Source: JBLNDJ01 sp050261515 (GTDB lineage: Bacteria > Acidobacteriota > Terriglobia > Bryobacterales > Bryobacteraceae). From it: DNA of 64,000 nucleotides. Both the position numbers and the translations under genes were made by a program. The DNA is taken from NCBI GenBank assembly GCA_050261515.1, contig JBLNDJ010000016.1:1-64000 (forward strand), in the 5' to 3' direction. The notes beneath the pieces are model-generated. The model made no database searches and had not been told where the DNA came from. It saw only the letters and a list, made by a program, of their open reading frames with translations. Below, in pieces: positions 61,720 to 64,000 of this stretch. The number at the start of each line of letters is the position of its first letter. Positions within the stretch are counted from its first letter, which is position 1.

Positions 61720-61721
61720 CG

Positions 61722-63362
61722 ATGAAGTTCCTGATCGCCGCCATTCTCACGCTCGCGCTTCTGGCCGTGCCGCCCGCCCCGGTCGAATCTTCCATACGGC
61801 TCGACAACATCGCCTCGAAGTCCGGCGTCGCGTTCACGCTCGACAACAGCGTCACGCCGCTCAAGCACCAGGTGGAGACCATGATCGCCGGGCTCGCCGT
61901 GTTCGACTACGACAACGACGGCCTGCTCGACCTCTTCTTCGTCAACGGCGCGAAGCTGCCCGGCATGGACAAGAGCGACCCGCGCTTCTGGAACCGGCTC
62001 TACCGCAACAACGGCGACGGCACGTTCACCGACGTCACCGAAAAGGCCGGAGTCAAGGGCGAAGGCTACGGCATGGGCGCGGCCGTGGCCGATTACGACA
62101 ACGACGGCCGCGAGGACCTGTTCGTCACCGGCGTCGATCACAACCAGTTGCTGCACAACAACGGCGACGGCACGTTCACGGACGTGACGGAGAAGGCCGG
62201 CCTCACGGGCAAGACCTGGGCCATCTCGGCCGGCTGGTTCGATTACGACAACGACGGCTTCCTCGACCTGCTCGTGATCAACTATGTGCGCTGGTCGGTG
62301 GCGACCGAGCCGCCGTGCCACAGCAACAGTATCCGCGCCTATTGCTCGCCGGATTCCTATCAGGGGCTGCCGAACATCCTGTACCACAACAACGGCGATG
62401 GCACGTTCACCGACGTTTCGGTGAAGTCCGGTATTGCGAAGCATGTGGGGAAGGGGATGGGCGCCGCCTTCGCCGATTACGACGGCGACGGCTACACGGA
62501 TATTTTCGTCTCGAACGACACTTACCGGAATTTTCTGTTCCACAACGAGGGCAACGGGACGTTCACCGAGGCCGGTGTCCTCATGGGCGTGGCGTACAAC
62601 GAGAACGGAAAGTCCATCGCCGGGATGGGGTGTGATTTCCGCGACGCCGACAATGACGGGCGGCCGGATATTTTTGTGGTCGGAATGGTGGGGGACACCT
62701 GGCCGCTGTTCCGGAACCGCGGCCGGGATTTTCAGGACATCACCAGCTCATCGGGCATCGCGCGCGCCGCGGCGCCCTACACGGCGTGGGGCGCCGGGAT
62801 TTTCGATTTCGACAACGACGGGTGGAAGGACCTGTTCGCGTCGCGCGCGTCGATTCTGGACAACTCCGAGGAGGTCGAGAACCTGCCCTCGAAGCTGCCC
62901 AACACGTTGCTGCGGAACCTCGGCGGCAAGAAATTCGCCGACGTCAGCGCGCAGGTGGGCCCGGCGTTCCAGGTGCCCCAGCGGCACCGCGGAGCGGCGT
63001 TCGGCGATCTCAACAACGACGGCCGCATCGACGTGGTCGTGACGGCGCAGCACGTTCAGCCCGAGATCTACATCAACCGTTCCGAGAACCGGAACCACTG
63101 GCTGCTGGTGGATCTGACGGGCGTGAAGAGCAATCGGGATGGCCTCGGGGCGCGCGTGCAGGCGACCGCGGGCGGCGTCACGCAGTACAACCAGGCGACG
63201 ACGAGCGTCGGCTATAGCACATCGAGCGACCGGCGCGTGCACTTCGGACTCGGCGCGGCGGCGGTGGTGGACAAGCTCGAGATTCTGTGGCCAAGCGGCG
63301 TCCGCCAGACGCTCACGAACGTCAAAGCGGACCAGGTGCTGAAAGTGCGCGAACCTACATGA
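61722..63362 (+). CDS. Secreted CRTAC1-family FG-GAP/VCBS and ASPIC/UnbV protein
   Basis: 546 residues from ATG 61722, with a signal peptide (1-22, FLIAAILTLALLAVPPAPVES). Seven calcium-type DxDxDG repeats are visible (DYDNDGLLD, DYDNDGRED, DYDNDGFLD, DYDGDGYTD, DADNDGRPD, DFDNDGWKD, DLNNDGRID), forming a beta-propeller, and the C terminus (about 445-546) is the ASPIC/UnbV domain (GLGARVQATAGG, VHFGLGAA, ILWPSGVRQ). Such proteins are abundant in Acidobacteriota and Planctomycetes and are extracellular; their function is unknown. No ribosome site is visible; the upstream terminator hairpin abuts the start. The end overlaps murI by 8 nt. Confidence 0.88.
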   Translation: MKFLIAAILTLALLAVPPAPVESSIRLDNIASKSGVAFTLDNSVTPLKHQVETMIAGLAVFDYDNDGLLDLFFVNGAKLPGMDKSDPRFWNRLYRNNGDGTFTDVTEKAGVKGEGYGMGAAVADYDNDGREDLFVTGVDHNQLLHNNGDGTFTDVTEKAGLTGKTWAISAGWFDYDNDGFLDLLVINYVRWSVATEPPCHSNSIRAYCSPDSYQGLPNILYHNNGDGTFTDVSVKSGIAKHVGKGMGAAFADYDGDGYTDIFVSNDTYRNFLFHNEGNGTFTEAGVLMGVAYNENGKSIAGMGCDFRDADNDGRPDIFVVGMVGDTWPLFRNRGRDFQDITSSSGIARAAAPYTAWGAGIFDFDNDGWKDLFASRASILDNSEEVENLPSKLPNTLLRNLGGKKFADVSAQVGPAFQVPQRHRGAAFGDLNNDGRIDVVVTAQHVQPEIYINRSENRNHWLLVDLTGVKSNRDGLGARVQATAGGVTQYNQATTSVGYSTSSDRRVHFGLGAAAVVDKLEILWPSGVRQTLTNVKADQVLKVREPT

Positions 63363-64000
63363 TCCGGTAAGAGCCCTCGCCCGGCGGCTGTGCGTTGACA
63401 GGCTCGCGGCCGGCGAGCGTGGTCACATCGAGCGGAATCAGTTCGCCTTCGACGCCGCCGATCACTTCCGCCGTGTGCTTGTAGGCGAGCACGTCTCCAG
63501 TGACGTAGTGAACGATGCGGCCTTCGTGGCCGTCGTCCCCCGCAGGTGTGGCGATCTCATGCCGGATGGTTTTCGCCGCGGCGTCCGCGCTCGACACCAG
63601 GCGTACGGAGCGCCCGACCACCTTCTGGATCACGTCCCGCAGCACGGGGTAATGCGTGCAGCCCAGGATGAGCGTATCGATCTCGGGGCGGCCGTCCAGG
63701 TAGTGATGCGCGAGCAACTCGGCCTCGGAGGATTCGGCGAGCCCCTCCTCGACCAGGTGCACGAACATCGGGCACGCGCGCGCCCACACCGTGAGGCCGT
63801 AAGCTTCGAGGCGCGTCTGGTATGCGCCGCTCACGATCGTGCCCTTGGTGCCGATGACGCCGACGCTGCCGGTCTTCGTGATGCGCCGCGCTTCTTCCAC
63901 ACCGGGATCGATCACGCCCCAGACCGGAACCGGCGCCTTGTCGGCCAGTTCGGGCAGCGCGCACGCCGACGCCGTGTTGCAGGCGATCACGACCGCCTGC
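63355..64000 (-). CDS. murI: Glutamate racemase (5' end outside the window)
   Basis: Makes D-glutamate for peptidoglycan, cytoplasmic. Only the C-terminal about 215 residues are present; the frame is open to the window edge (…QAVVIACNTASA). Both catalytic cysteines are visible: CNTASA and GCTHYP, each in its conserved setting. The gene runs off the right edge, so its start lies beyond 64000. It is convergent with the CRTAC1 gene and overlaps its end by 8 nt. Confidence 0.93.
   Translation of the reverse strand, partial: QAVVIACNTASACALPELADKAPVPVWGVIDPGVEEARRITKTGSVGVIGTKGTIVSGAYQTRLEAYGLTVWARACPMFVHLVEEGLAESSEAELLAHHYLDGRPEIDTLILGCTHYPVLRDVIQKVVGRSVRLVSSADAAAKTIRHEIATPAGDDGHEGRIVHYVTGDVLAYKHTAEVIGGVEGELIPLDVTTLAGREPVNAQPPGEGSYRIM

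Noticed and set aside
60867..62543. 558-codon antisense frame over the thioesterase, PPTase and CRTAC1 genes
   Set aside because: Runs antisense through three recognised genes and the terminator; no recognisable domain.

Overview
The window is a compact, GC-rich bacterial chromosome segment with no tRNA, rRNA, IS element, phage or CRISPR. Several markers point to Acidobacteriota, most likely the Bryobacterales/Solibacter group. These are a secreted protein ending in a Solibacter-type (TIGR03437-like) C-terminal domain, a carboxypeptidase-regulatory plus TonB-dependent (Oar-like) receptor, two orphan MacB/FtsX-type duplicated permeases (ADOP type), a CRTAC1/UnbV repeat protein, and Tat-exported sugar-isomerase-like proteins. 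LpxC and several outer-membrane proteins show a Gram-negative envelope. The taxonomic call is an inference from protein families.

Layout. 1-9.4 kb: clpC with a lolD-like ATPase, an orphan permease, leuS and nfo. 9.4-20.1 kb: accessory secreted or envelope genes (mutarotase-like protein, aldo/keto reductase, Solibacter-domain surface protein with a small beta-barrel partner, second orphan permease, Tat-exported heparinase II/III-like lyase). 20.1-27.4 kb: an IclR regulator, a one-TM protein, a four-gene minus-strand operon (succinate-semialdehyde-type dehydrogenase, two CPBP-type membrane proteins, ALDH7-type dehydrogenase) and an M16 peptidase. 27.5-38.7 kb: an Oar-like receptor with a GntR/UTRA regulator, a TPM-nucleotidyltransferase-LemA run, a probable Weimberg-type pair (2-keto-3-deoxy-pentonate dehydratase and alpha-ketoglutaric semialdehyde dehydrogenase) and an unrecognised 691-residue protein. 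38.7-48.7 kb: two tandem Tat-exported TIM-barrel proteins, a BMC-H microcompartment shell protein with an acylating aldehyde dehydrogenase, recJ, a DUF1080/cyclase pair, and two paralogous membrane proteins with a winged-helix regulator behind tandem operator-like dyads. 48.7-55.3 kb: polA, lpxC, a CDP-alcohol phosphatidyltransferase and an MsbA-like half-exporter. 55.5-61.7 kb: a compact operon of FkbH/HAD-carrier protein, glycosyltransferase, glycosyltransferase-thioesterase fusion and Sfp-type phosphopantetheinyl transferase. 61.7-64 kb: a CRTAC1 repeat protein and the 3' part of murI.

How the genes work together. The most unusual unit is the 55.5-61.7 kb operon. It has carrier-protein priming (Sfp), carrier loading (FkbH type, probably a glyceryl unit from 1,3-bisphosphoglycerate), sugar transfer and thioester release, but no NRPS or PKS module. 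Second is the small microcompartment locus, whose dehydrogenase carries a long C-terminal extension that could target it to a shell. Reading frames are tightly packed, with many ATGA/GTGA/TGATG overlaps and convergent stop codons that touch or overlap. Many intergenic gaps hold GCCGGC-rich hairpins. No gap longer than about 285 bases lacks an annotated gene.
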